In this document: one piece after another, positions 16,709 to 25,828 of the stretch | How positions within the stretch are numbered: the first letter of the stretch is position 1 | Layout of the letters: every line of letters starts with the position of its first letter | Assembly: GCA_963839725.1 (NCBI GenBank) | Contig: CAWIWT010000038.1 | Location: 1 to 64,000 of the forward strand | Reading direction: 5' to 3' | Origin: Kumtagia sp963839725 | GTDB lineage: Bacteria; Pseudomonadota; Alphaproteobacteria; Rhizobiales; Rhizobiaceae | DNA: 64,000 nucleotides | Notes under the pieces: generated by a model | What the model saw: the letters and a program-made list of their open reading frames with translations, nothing else | The model's database searches: none | Told to the model about the DNA's origin: nothing | Position numbers and translations under genes: made by a program

Positions 16709-19099
16709 ATGAACTACCTCACCTCCCCGATCACCAATATGCCCGCACCACAAGGTGTCGAGGAGAGGGAGGGTGATGGCTTCATCAACCTCGAACATCT
16801 GTTGTCGATGGCCAAAAGGCAACTCGAAGTCGTGCTGATCGGCGCTGGCGTAGGTCTTCTTTTTGGCTTGCTCTATCTCCAGACCACGCCGCCAACATAT
16901 ACGGCCACGGCCAAGGTTCTGATTGATGAAGGCCTGGACAAGATCGTCGACGAGGTCTCAACGAGGCCAACCAATTTGCAGACCGAATCGGAGATCATGA
17001 GCCAACTCGAGATCCTGGGTTCTGCGAGATTGGCAGCAGTCGTGGTCAACAAGCTGAACCTCGACAAGAACGACAGCTTCCTTGATCCACCATCTTCATT
17101 GGTGCAGAAATCTGTCGGATTCCTGAGAGGCATGACCCACTATCTGCGCCTCGGGCCAAGCGCCCCGGGCCAAGCCGAGGCCGAGATGGACGATGCCGCC
17201 CGCGAAGCCAAGACAACGGCTGAGCAAAAGGAACAAGCCGCCGCGATGCTGCAGGCGAATGTAATCGCGGAGCGTAGCGGGCGCAGCTATGTCATCTCGA
17301 TCGGCTACCGAGCACACGATCCGTTACTGGCCACGTCGATCGCGAAGGCTTATGCGGACGCATACCTTGCCGATCAGCTGGAGGCGAATTTCGATGCAAC
17401 TGAGCGCGCCGCCTTGTGGCTGGAGGGACGGCTCAGGGAACTGCAGGAAAGCTCGCAGGCGGCTGCCCTTGAAGCCGAGAAGTTCAGGGCTGAGAACGGT
17501 CTGACCGCCGCTCGCGGCGAACTCATCGCGGAACAGGAACTGTCCGACCTCAGCGGGCAACTGGTTCTTGCGAGGGCGGACAGCGCCCGCGCGCTGGCGC
17601 GCTACGAACAGTACAAGGCAATAATGAGCAACGGCCCGGAAGGCGCTGTCGAAAACGCCACCATATCCGGCGACCAGGCGAGTGGCAGCATTTTGTCGTC
17701 CCTAAAGGTACGGTACCTTGCAGCCTCCAAACGCGAGCAGGAAATTTCCAACAAATTCGGCGCCGATCACCAACAAGCGGTGGCGCTGCGTAAGGAACAG
17801 GCGGACATTCGCAATCAAGTATTCGAGGAGTTGCGGCAACTTACCGCGAGTTCCCGCAACGACTACGAAGTAGCCCGCTCCCGCGAGACGACGCTGCAGG
17901 CGAGTGTTTCGCAAGCCACCGGCGAGAATAAAGAGGCGAACCAGTCGCAAGTCCGGCTGCGGGAACTCGAGCAGAAGGCGGATGCGCTGAGCACGCTCTA
18001 CCAGAACTTTCTCGCGCGCTTCGGAGAAGCGTCACAACAGCGATCGTTCCCGATCTCCAAAGTCCGCACTATTTCGGAACCCACCGTGCCTGTGGGCGCA
18101 TCCAGCCCGCGCAAGGCCATGGTGCTCGGATTGTCGCTGATCCTGGGATTGATGATGGGAGGGGCGTTCGGAGCGCTGAACGAGTTCAACGAGCGTTTCT
18201 TCCGGACCGCCGAAGACGTCAGGCAAAGGCTCGGCCTAAAATTCCTCGGCTATCTTCCCTTGTTCGAATCGGCGGACAAGGACGCTCCCGTCAAATACAA
18301 GAAGCAATCGGGTGAAACTAAAGACAACGCGCAAGCGTCGGCGCAGAAGGCGGACGCGGCAGCGCGAATGCGGCTTTCCGTAGATGCACCGGCGTCGATG
18401 TTTGCGGAAACGCTGCGAAGCGCCAAGATAGCGAGCGATGTGGTCCTGCTAGCCTCGCCCTGCAAGGTGATAGGTATCATCTCGGTGCTGCCCGGCGAAG
18501 GCAAGTCCACGGTGGCATCGAATTTGGCGCAGCTTTTGGCGGCAAGCGGATCGAAAACACTGCTCATCGACGGCGACCTGCGCAACCCGGGTTTGACCCG
18601 GAGTATCGGCATGCGGGCGAGAGCCGGCCTGATGGACGCCGTGGTCAACAAGCAGCCATGGCAAACCGTCGCCAAGATCGACCGGCAGACCAAGCTCGCA
18701 ATCGTGCCGGCGCGCGTCCGCGGCCAGTTCGGTCATACCAGCGAGTTGCTGTCGTCCAGCGGCATGAGGCGATTCATCGACGAAGGGCGCGAATACTTCG
18801 AACATATCATCGTCGACCTTCCGCCTCTAGGCCCGGTTGTTGATGCGAAAGCGTTCGCGCCGCTGGCAGACGGCTTCATTCTCGTCACCGAGTGGGGTCG
18901 CACGCCTCGCGCCACGGTGCGGTCGGTACTCCATTCGGAACCGCACATTGCGGGAAAGATAATCGGTGTCATTTTGAGCAAGGTCGACATGAAGAAGCTC
19001 ACCAAGTTTGGTAGCTTTGGCGGTTCAGAACAGTTCTTCGACAAATATTCGAGCTACTACCTCGAAAAGTCCGCGCCGCGCCCGAAAGCTGCCGCGTAA
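16709..19099 (+). CDS. exoP: ExoP-like polysaccharide co-polymerase with tyrosine-kinase domain
   Basis: 796 residues. It controls EPS chain length and export as a fused Wzz/BY-kinase. Residues about 25-60 hold a polar Wzz region and the first helix (VVLIGAGVGLLFGLLYL); a long coiled coil (about 200-430) spans the periplasm; a second helix with the PCP proline-rich motif sits near 455-485 (PTVPVGASSPRKAMVLG). The cytoplasmic kinase has Walker A SVLPGEGKSTVASN, Walker A' LLIDGDLRNPG and Walker B HIIVDLPPLGPVVDA. The tail has SSYYLEKS, a short tyrosine cluster. Intact despite its length. An in-frame GTG at 16703 is an alternative start. Confidence 0.9.
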   Translation: MNYLTSPITNMPAPQGVEEREGDGFINLEHLLSMAKRQLEVVLIGAGVGLLFGLLYLQTTPPTYTATAKVLIDEGLDKIVDEVSTRPTNLQTESEIMSQLEILGSARLAAVVVNKLNLDKNDSFLDPPSSLVQKSVGFLRGMTHYLRLGPSAPGQAEAEMDDAAREAKTTAEQKEQAAAMLQANVIAERSGRSYVISIGYRAHDPLLATSIAKAYADAYLADQLEANFDATERAALWLEGRLRELQESSQAAALEAEKFRAENGLTAARGELIAEQELSDLSGQLVLARADSARALARYEQYKAIMSNGPEGAVENATISGDQASGSILSSLKVRYLAASKREQEISNKFGADHQQAVALRKEQADIRNQVFEELRQLTASSRNDYEVARSRETTLQASVSQATGENKEANQSQVRLRELEQKADALSTLYQNFLARFGEASQQRSFPISKVRTISEPTVPVGASSPRKAMVLGLSLILGLMMGGAFGALNEFNERFFRTAEDVRQRLGLKFLGYLPLFESADKDAPVKYKKQSGETKDNAQASAQKADAAARMRLSVDAPASMFAETLRSAKIASDVVLLASPCKVIGIISVLPGEGKSTVASNLAQLLAASGSKTLLIDGDLRNPGLTRSIGMRARAGLMDAVVNKQPWQTVAKIDRQTKLAIVPARVRGQFGHTSELLSSSGMRRFIDEGREYFEHIIVDLPPLGPVVDAKAFAPLADGFILVTEWGRTPRATVRSVLHSEPHIAGKIIGVILSKVDMKKLTKFGSFGGSEQFFDKYSSYYLEKSAPRPKAAA

Positions 19100-19113
19100 G
19101 AAGGTGCTTCTAC

Positions 19114-19902
19114 TCAGGAAAACAAAAGCTTGCCCTTGTCTCCTGCAATCCTGATCGCAGTCAGGCGACCGCTGCGAAATGCGCCGGTGTCGATGTTGAT
19201 GCGCCGTCCTGCGGCGCGCGGGAAGCGAATAGGCGTATGTCCATGGACAATCCACCGATCGAGCAAGTCGGTGTTGTCGAAAAACTCGGTGCGGATAAAA
19301 AGAAGATCGTTCTCTTCCTGATCTTCGAGCGCCACACCCGGCTTGATACCGGCATGGACGAACGCAAGCCTGCTCGAATAGACCATGATCGGCAAGGAGC
19401 GTAGGAACCGGACATGGTCATCCGGTATGACGCGTCTAACGTATTCGTCGGCCTTTTCTGTGCTGCCATACAATTTCGCCAGATGGTCTGCGTCAAGCCC
19501 GTACGAAAACAGCGTCTCTCGCCCACCTGATGCAAGCCACGCCTCGCGTGGCAACTTGCCGTCGAGGTAGAGCAGCATTGCTACTTCGTGATTGCCGGCC
19601 AGGCAAATGCGCTGGAAGCCGATGGGAGGCGGTCGCAAGAGATGATCGAGCACATACGCGGACTCCGGGCCACGGTCGACGTAGTCGCCAAGCATGATGA
19701 TGAGCTTCGGTAGGTTGAAGGCGAGCGAGTCAGCCTGGATGATGCTTTCCAGCGATTTGAGTTCACTGAAGCAGCCGTGGACATCGCCGATCGCGTAGAC
19801 GACCTTGCCGCTCATATCGATCTTGAGACGGTCGCGCTTTGCTGCCGGCTGCTCGAATCGGAAAAGGCTTCGCCATCTCTGCATTCCAGTCTCAAAACCC
19901 AT
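19114..19902 (-). CDS. PPP-family metallophosphatase
   Basis: 262 residues with the full PPP signature: AIGDVHGC (GDxHG), MLGDYVDRGPES (GDxVDRG), ICLAGNHEVAML (GNHE), plus downstream His in FVHAGIKPG and IVHGHTPI. These ligate a di-metal centre. Such bacterial phosphatases act on Ser/Thr phosphoproteins or diadenosine tetraphosphate; in several rhizobia one lies beside exo genes. It is convergent with exoP, with 14 bases between stops. A role in dephosphorylating EPS regulators is only a guess. Confidence 0.88.
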   Translation of the reverse strand: MGFETGMQRWRSLFRFEQPAAKRDRLKIDMSGKVVYAIGDVHGCFSELKSLESIIQADSLAFNLPKLIIMLGDYVDRGPESAYVLDHLLRPPPIGFQRICLAGNHEVAMLLYLDGKLPREAWLASGGRETLFSYGLDADHLAKLYGSTEKADEYVRRVIPDDHVRFLRSLPIMVYSSRLAFVHAGIKPGVALEDQEENDLLFIRTEFFDNTDLLDRWIVHGHTPIRFPRAAGRRINIDTGAFRSGRLTAIRIAGDKGKLLFS

Positions 19903-20187
19903 CGAGAAGACCCGTCATTCCCACCCTGGATAGCATTTTGACCATCCAAGTGCCGTACAAATCCTTACGCGGCTACAGGCGTGCGGGAAGGCGCATATAT
20001 GTCAGCGGAGGATGTGGATTGCGATTGACGCGGCCGGATTGCCCATCAAAATTCCTAAGCTTGTTCGCTTCGTCACATCCTATCCAATGCCCGTGACGGG
20101 CAAGATCCGAAATGTCGAAATGCGTGCGGAAACGATTGCGGGCAATGGCGTGAAAGCTCACCAACAAAGACGAGGAATTTTTTGGGC

Positions 20188-21298
20188 TTAGGCGAAGTCC
20201 CTTTGCGGACCCAACAAGCCTCCTGCCGTGCTCTGTTCCAGCCGGCTCCCGGTCTCATCGAACAGATGAACATGCTTTAGCGGGAAACTTACTTTCAGCT
20301 TGGGTCCAGTATCAAGCAAACCCCGGTCGAGCGTGAAGATTTTGAATGGCGTTCCTCTTAGGGAAAGATGCAGAATGATACCGAAACCGGTGGGTTCGAT
20401 GAGTTCGACCGCTGCCTCGATACCATTGGTCTGGACGATGGCGACGTGCTCGGGGCGAATGCCGAGGGTAACCTTGGCCCCTCGCGTTAACTCCGTCTGC
20501 TTTTCGACCGGGATCATCGTTCCGTCAGCGAGACTGATGCCAGTGCGATTACCTGAAACCGAATAGGTGCCTTCGATAAAGTTCATGCCTGGAGAGCCGA
20601 TGAAGCCGGCGACAAACAGATTGGCCGGACGATCATAGAGATCGAGTGGGGTTCCGACCTGCTGCACGATGCCGGCATGCATGGCGACGATCCGATCTGC
20701 CAAAGTCATGGCCTCAATCTGGTCATGGGTAACATAGATCGACGTTGCCTTCAGGTCGCCGTGAAGCTTCTTGATCTCAGCGCATGTGCTCGCGCAGTCG
20801 GGCATCAAGGTTCGACAATGGTTCGTCGAACAGAAACGCCTTTGGCTGGCGCACAATGGCGCGGCCCATGGCTACGCGCTGGCGCTGACCCCCGGAAAGC
20901 GCTTTGGGTCGCCGTTCCATCAATGGATCCAGCCCCAGCTTGGAGGCCGCCGCTCCGATAGCGCTGGCAATCTTTTCCTTCGAGGTTTTCCGCAGGCGCA
21001 AACTGTAGCTCATATTGTCGGCGACACTCATGTGCGGATAGAGCGCGTAGGACTGAAAGACCATGGCAATGTCGCGGTCCTTCGGAGCCAGTTCGTTGAC
21101 CCTTTTGCCGGCGATACGGATCTCACCCGACGTGATCTCTTCGAGACCGGCGATCATCCGCAGAAGCGTGGATTTTCCGCAGCCGGATGGGCCGACGAGC
21201 ACGATGAACTCGCCTTCGCGGATGGTAAGGTCCACCCCGTGGAGAACCGGGTTGGTGCCGTAGCTCTTGCGAACGCTATGGATATCGATGGAAGCCAT
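20188..21298 (-). CDS. Sugar ABC transporter ATPase (UgpC/MalK type), split by one frameshift
   Basis: Start 21298; Walker A LVGPSGCGKSTLLR, Q-loop MVFQSYALYPH, signature ALSGGQRQRVAMGRA and Walker B AFLFDEPLSNLD are intact in the first frame. At about 20785 the frame breaks within LREHMR; the next frame resumes EIKKLHGDLKATSIYVTHDQ with the H-loop. Loss of GC from a GCGC run restores LREHMRAEIKKLH. The C-terminal TOBE/regulatory domain (VTLGIRPEHV, GRPEH-like) follows. Total about 369 residues, normal. It lies 12 bases downstream of the permease, forming an importer cassette without a visible binding-protein gene. Confidence 0.85.
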
Positions 21299-21310
21299 AC
21301 CGGAACCTTT

Positions 21311-22143
21311 TCAGCCCTTGACCGCGCCAGCCGTCAGGCCTTGCACAAGGTAACGCTGGATAAGCAGGAAAAACAGGCAGGCCGGGATGAGTGCGAGAAC
21401 ACCCGCTGCCATCATCTGCCCGAAGTCGACCGAAAATTTCGAAACGAAGGTCAATAGGCCTACAGGGAAGGTCGCCGCATCATTGCCCGAAATCAGCATG
21501 AGCGCGAAAAGCAGCTCGCTCCACGCAGCAGTGAAACGAAGCCTAGCGTAGCGGCGATCCCGGGCAGCGTCAGCGGCAGGATGATCTGGCGAAAGGCCAT
21601 GAATTGGGTCGCGCCGTCGATCATCGCAGCCTCCTCCAGGTCTTTCGGTATGCCGTCGAAGAATGATTGCATGAGGAAGGTGGCGAAAGGCACGTTGAAG
21701 GCGGTGTAGACAATGATCAACCCGGCGAGACTGTTGGTAAGGCCAAGTGGCGAAAGCAGTTTGAAGATCGGCGCGACCAGCATCACAAGCGGGAACATCT
21801 GGGTGACGAGCATCAGGCCGACGATCCAGTATTTTGCCCAGAATGAGAAACGCGACAACGCATAACCCGATAGCGAGGCGAGAACGGTGACGATCACCGC
21901 AGTCGCACCGGCAACGATCAGGCTGTTGCGGAAGAAGATCGGAAAAGCGCTGTGCGCGATCACGAACTTGAAGTGCTCAAACGTCGTTTGCGAGGGCCAC
22001 ATCCGTACCCCCTCGCTATACAGCAGACTGTTTGGCGTGACGGATACCTTCAGCAGCCAGAACAGCGGGAAAAGCGCCACCGCGATATAGAGAAGGATCG
22101 CCACGCGGTGTGCGCCAACAATAAGAAGACTGCTTCTATACAT
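21311..22143 (-). CDS. Sugar ABC transporter permease (MalG/UgpE type), split by one frameshift
   Basis: Inner-membrane importer subunit with six predicted helices. Start 22143 (MYRSSLLIVGAHRVAILLYI); the first frame contains YALSRFSFWAKYWIV, LMLVTQMFPLVMLVAP and the EAA loop EEAAMIDGATQFMAFRQIILP. Near 21525 the signal shifts frame and finishes ELLFALMLISGNDAATFPVG and GQMMAAGVLALIPACLFFLL, then LVQGLTAGAVKG, the standard end of this family. Restored length is about 277 residues. The upstream permease stop lies four bases before the start. Confidence 0.85.
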
Positions 22144-22147
22144 GGCC

Positions 22148-22840
22148 TCAATCCTTGCTCAGCAATGTCTGCCGCAGCACCACGATGACCATGGAGTAAG
22201 CGAGCAGCAGGATCAGCAGAACCAATGCGATTGCCGAGGCGTAGCCGAAATCAAGCCGCTTGAACGCCTGTGTGAAAATGTAGCTTGCAACGATCTGTGT
22301 GCGATCGGCAGGGCCGCCATTCGTCATGACTACAATAAGGTCGGCGAAATTGGAGATCCATACTGTGCGCAGCAGGATCGTGATCGCAATCGTCGGCGCG
22401 AGGAACGGAAGCGTTATCGACTTGAAGCGCTGGAAAGGGCTTGCTCCATCGATCGCGGCGGCCTCGTAAAGATCACGCGGTATGGCCTGGAGGGCGGCTA
22501 GCAGGGTTATTGCGAAGAAAGGGATACCCCACCGGACATTGGCCACGATGGGTCCCCACATGGCGAGATGCGGATCGGAGAGAATGTTGTTTGGCTCGCT
22601 CAAAATGCCAATGGCGTGGAGCCAGTGTGGCAACGGTCCGATGACCGGATTGAACAGCCATGCCCATGTGAGGCCGCCCAGGAAACTGGGAACGGCCCAC
22701 GGAAGGAAAACCAGCGCTTGCACCAAGCCGCGGCCATGAAACGGCTTGTCCAGCAGGAGTGCGAGGATCAGTCCAAACGCGGAGTCAAGCGACTGGCGGC
22801 TGCAAAAATGCGGCCTGCGCAAGCGACGATATTGCGAGCA
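22148..22840 (-). pseudogene. Sugar ABC transporter permease (MalF/UgpA type), 5' end degraded
   Basis: The reliable part runs from about SAFGLILALLLDKPF (near 22800) to the stop: LVFLPWAVPSFLGGLTWAWL, the EAA loop YEAAAIDGASPFQRFKSITL, VMTNGGPADRTQIVASYIF and GYASAIALVLLILLLAYSM. Roughly 60-80 N-terminal residues, including the first helix, are missing; an adjacent frame shows traces (IFAAAS before the break near 22803). Upstream, the minus-strand sequence is non-coding and no binding-protein gene follows. The importer is therefore probably non-functional as read, or a deletion occurred during assembly. Confidence 0.65.
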
Positions 22841-23020
22841 GCGCAAACTGTATGGAAAGCTTTTGCTAAGAGAAGGAATTGACCGAAATCGAGACAAAGG
22901 CCTCAGATTTTGCTCGTTGGCAACAAAAAGCCACATAAAGCCACATTGCACGGCACGATCCGGTTACACAATGGCGATATCCGCCCACTACAGACTGCTT
23001 CGTGCGAGAGGGATAGTGAA

Positions 23021-23584
23021 ATGAGCGAAGAAACAAACTGGCGCAGCCCGAAACGGGTCGCGCTAAACATCGCCGTCCTCTATGCGGGCAGCCATTATGG
23101 CACCGACGATCGGGGCACCGTCGCCAAGGCGAAAGAAGTGCTCGACAACTACAACATCGAGCTTCGCGTCTGGCCGGATGGCGGCAAGAAGGGCGGCGGC
23201 AACATTCTCGGCGACATCAACGCTCCGATCCCGCACAAGAAGGAAGCTTATGCGGCGCTGCGCAAGCGCGTTAACGAGCAAATCCGCGGGCGTTGCGGCT
23301 TCTCGGTGGTGATGCCGGCGGTGTTCTGCTTGTATGAGCATTCGGGCTACGGCATCACACCGGAATGGTTCAAGCTGGTCACTCCGGGCTGCCTGATCTT
23401 CCCCACCGGCAATGCGGACATGATGGATCTCGTGCACGAGATCGGCCACGGCGCCAACTGCGACCATATGCATGGCGACGGCGGCGCCGAGCGCGAGAAT
23501 TTCATGCATGAGGCTAACGGCCGCTCGACCATCCGGCGGTCGCAGGTCGAGAAGTTGATCAAGGCGTCATTCGCGGTGGCGTAA
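23021..23584 (+). CDS. Small metzincin-like zinc protein, unknown function
   Basis: 187 residues, no signal peptide or membrane helix. At residues 139-149 it has HEIGHGANCDH, i.e. HExxHxxNxxH, the three-histidine zinc motif with catalytic Glu140 of metzincin-like peptidases (Asn in place of the usual Gly). Met162 in ENFMHEANGR, 13 residues later, is placed like a Met-turn, and IRRSQVEKL follows as in short metzincins. The N-terminal half (NIAVLYAGSHYGTDDRGTV, ELRVWPDGGKKGGG) is unfamiliar. ATG at 23021 has a GAGAGGGATAG site. It sits alone between the broken importer and the inositol genes. Peptidase activity is inferred from the motif only. Confidence 0.6.
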   Translation: MSEETNWRSPKRVALNIAVLYAGSHYGTDDRGTVAKAKEVLDNYNIELRVWPDGGKKGGGNILGDINAPIPHKKEAYAALRKRVNEQIRGRCGFSVVMPAVFCLYEHSGYGITPEWFKLVTPGCLIFPTGNADMMDLVHEIGHGANCDHMHGDGGAERENFMHEANGRSTIRRSQVEKLIKASFAVA

Positions 23585-23597
23585 GGGGTAGCACCGG

Positions 23598-24710
23598 CTA
23601 TTCCCGCACATCCAGCCATGCGCCTTCGGCGAAGGACTGCGCCATGGCGTGAACCGTTCGCTCGATCTCCAGCCCCTCGTCGAAGTCGATGACATTGGCG
23701 GGTTTGCCACCGAGGCGGGCAATCAGTTCGCGGCATTCGATGGTCTTGAGGTCGTTGAAGCCGAGTCCATGCCCGGGTGCGGGGACAAAGCGGTCGTAGG
23801 GCTTGTGCTGAGGCGCGATCAGGATCGTGCGATAGCCCTGCTCGGTCGCGCGGTCGGAGGTCACGTAAAGCTGCAACTCATTGAACCGCTCCTGATCGAA
23901 CAGGATCGATCCCTTCGAGCCGAAGATCTGCACCGCGATTCGGCCCTTGCGGCCCCAAGCCGAGCGGTTGATGAGCAGTGTTGCCGCAACGCCGTTCTCC
24001 AGCCGCATCAGCACGCTGGCAATGTCATAGGTCTCGACATTGCGCCGCCCACCGCCGGCAACCTGTCGGTCGGCGTAGGGCTTGGCCATGTCGCACATGA
24101 CCCGCGAAACGCGTCCGAAAAGCTTTGACATAAGCGACAGCGGGTGGACGGCAAAATCATCGAGCGCGCCGTAACCGGAGGCCGCTTCGTGCTTCCAGAA
24201 GAAAGGCGCTTCGGGATCGGCCATGAAATCCTCGTCCATCTCGATGCGCAGATGGTTTACGTCGCCGATGATCTTCTCGTCGAGCAGCGCACGGATGTGG
24301 CGGAAGGCCGGGCTCTGGATGTAGTTGTAGCCGAGCACCGCAACCTTGCCGTAATGTTTGGCGGCTTTCGTCATCGCCTCTGCTTCGGCAAAGGCGGGCG
24401 CCATCGGTTTTTCGCACCAGACATGCTTGCCCGCCTTCAGCGCTGCGATCGCCATTTCCGGGTGGAACTGGTTGGGCGTTGTGATCGACACGATGTCGAC
24501 CTGCGGGTCTGCGATCACTGCGCGCCAATCGCCCGAAGCCCTGGCGAAACCGAATTCCCTCGCGCGCTTGCTCGCCAGATCGAGGTTTGCTTCTCCGAGA
24601 TGAACGAGCTTTATTTCCGGTGTGTCACCGAATACCGTGCCTACGGAGTTCCAAGCCAATGCATGGCATTTGCCCATGAAGCCAGTGCCGATCAATCCGA
24701 CCCCGATCAT
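23598..24710 (-). CDS. Gfo/Idh/MocA-family oxidoreductase (probable inositol or sugar dehydrogenase)
   Basis: 370 residues, NAD(P)-dependent. N-terminal Rossmann motif GVGLIGTGFMGKCHALAW; SITTPNQFHPEMAIAALKAG; WCEKPMAPAFAEAEAM contains the EKP catalytic lysine; GYNYIQSPAFRHIRALL and SGYGALDDFAVHPLSLM, with D-x3-H, complete the active site. It is divergent from iolR, with 123 bases between, and so is likely to oxidise an inositol isomer or related polyol (inference from context). It is not the typical IdhA sequence as far as I can judge, so I give no symbol. Confidence 0.85.
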   Translation of the reverse strand: MIGVGLIGTGFMGKCHALAWNSVGTVFGDTPEIKLVHLGEANLDLASKRAREFGFARASGDWRAVIADPQVDIVSITTPNQFHPEMAIAALKAGKHVWCEKPMAPAFAEAEAMTKAAKHYGKVAVLGYNYIQSPAFRHIRALLDEKIIGDVNHLRIEMDEDFMADPEAPFFWKHEAASGYGALDDFAVHPLSLMSKLFGRVSRVMCDMAKPYADRQVAGGGRRNVETYDIASVLMRLENGVAATLLINRSAWGRKGRIAVQIFGSKGSILFDQERFNELQLYVTSDRATEQGYRTILIAPQHKPYDRFVPAPGHGLGFNDLKTIECRELIARLGGKPANVIDFDEGLEIERTVHAMAQSFAEGAWLDVRE

Positions 24711-24770
24711 ACGGAAACCTCCCAGCGCTTTCGATGATTTTGTACGAGTTAGTCGATTTTCAGTTGAAAT

Positions 24771-24784
24771 GGAATGGATATTTT
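24771..24784. promoter_or_regulatory. IolR-box-like site between the dehydrogenase and iolR
   Basis: GGAATGGATATTTT resembles the GGAA-N6-TTCC motif described for rhizobial IolR, with the right half degenerate. It lies in the divergent promoter region 50 bases before iolR. Confidence 0.35.
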
Positions 24785-24833
24785 ATTTTAATCCCTGTCT
24801 CATAATACGGGGGACAAACAGGGTACAGGCCGG

Positions 24834-25713
24834 ATGAGCGACGTTACGCTTGATGAACAGGAGGAGTTGCCGCGGGACTATGATTCCCTGCGCGCGCTCA
24901 TCCTCGACCGCCGGCAGACCTTACCCAAGCGCATCGCGCAGGTCGCCGCCTATTCGCTCGACAATCCCGATGAAATCGCTTTCGGCACGGCGGCAAGCAT
25001 TGCCGCATCGGCCGGTGTGCAGCCCTCGACACTGATCCGCTTCGCCCAGCACCTTGGCTTCGCCGGTTTCACCAGCCTGCAGTCGGTGTTTCGCGAACGT
25101 CTGCGCGAACGCAATACCTCCTATGAGGAACGGCTGAGCGGTATTCGTGCCGCCGGCCATGATGGCACCACAAATCGCGGCATCCTTAAAGGCTTTCTGG
25201 CCGCCTCGGAGACCTCGCTTGCAGCGATGGCCCGCACGGTAAATGACGGTACGTTGGACAGGGCTGTCGCAATGCTTGCCGAGGCCGAGACGATATACAT
25301 CCTGGCGCGCCGCCGCTCCTATCCGGTGGCAAGCTACATCGCCTATGCCCTGGGCAAGTTGAAGGTGCGCAGCCAGATTGTCGAACTCGCCATCGGGCCT
25401 CAATCCCGAACTGATCTCCTTCGCCACGCCGCGCGACGCAGCTTTGGCGATTAGCTTTTCGCCCTATGCCCCGACAACGATCGAAGAGGCCCGGCTACTG
25501 TCGGAGCAAGGCGTTCCGGTGGTTGCGATCACCGACAGCGCATTTTCCCCGCTCGCGCAGTTCGCTCGTATCTGGTTCGAGGTCGCCGAGGCGGACTATG
25601 GCGGGTTCCGGTCGCTTTCGGCCACGATGGCGCTTTCCATGACGCTCTCTGTTGGCGTTGCCGAGAAACGCCGGTCACAGTCGGTAAGGGCAAAAACACG
25701 TGTTCCGAAATAA
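24834..25713 (+). CDS. iolR: RpiR-family repressor of inositol genes (IolR-like), split by one frameshift
   Basis: N-terminal HTH_6 domain (LPKRIAQVAAYSLDNPDEIA, SAGVQPSTLIRFAQHLGFAG) followed by a SIS sugar-binding domain (AEAETIYILARRRSYPVASY). At about 25397 the frame breaks after IVELAIG and resumes in the next frame with LNPELISFATPRDAALAISF and GVPVVAITDSAFSPLA. Restored length is about 290 residues, normal for RpiR regulators. Immediately upstream of iolC, with GGAA-N6-TTCC sites in the gap, as for IolR in Sinorhizobium. The inducer is presumably a phosphorylated inositol catabolite. Confidence 0.85.
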
Positions 25714-25714
25714 G

Positions 25715-25758
25715 GGAATGCATATTCCATATTGACTATTGTATGGAATTATCATTTC
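25715..25758. promoter_or_regulatory. Two IolR-box-like sites upstream of iolC
   Basis: GGAATGCATATTCC at 25715-25728 is an exact GGAA-N6-TTCC match. GGAATTATCATTTC at 25745-25758 is a second, one-mismatch copy 30 bases on. Both lie in the 115-base gap between iolR and iolC and probably bind the repressor encoded just upstream. Confidence 0.6.
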
Positions 25759-25828
25759 ATATTGGGGGCCTCAAGGAGGCAGGCGAACCGCAATTTGAAC
25801 GGTCGCAATACGGCATTGGGAGGCAGTC

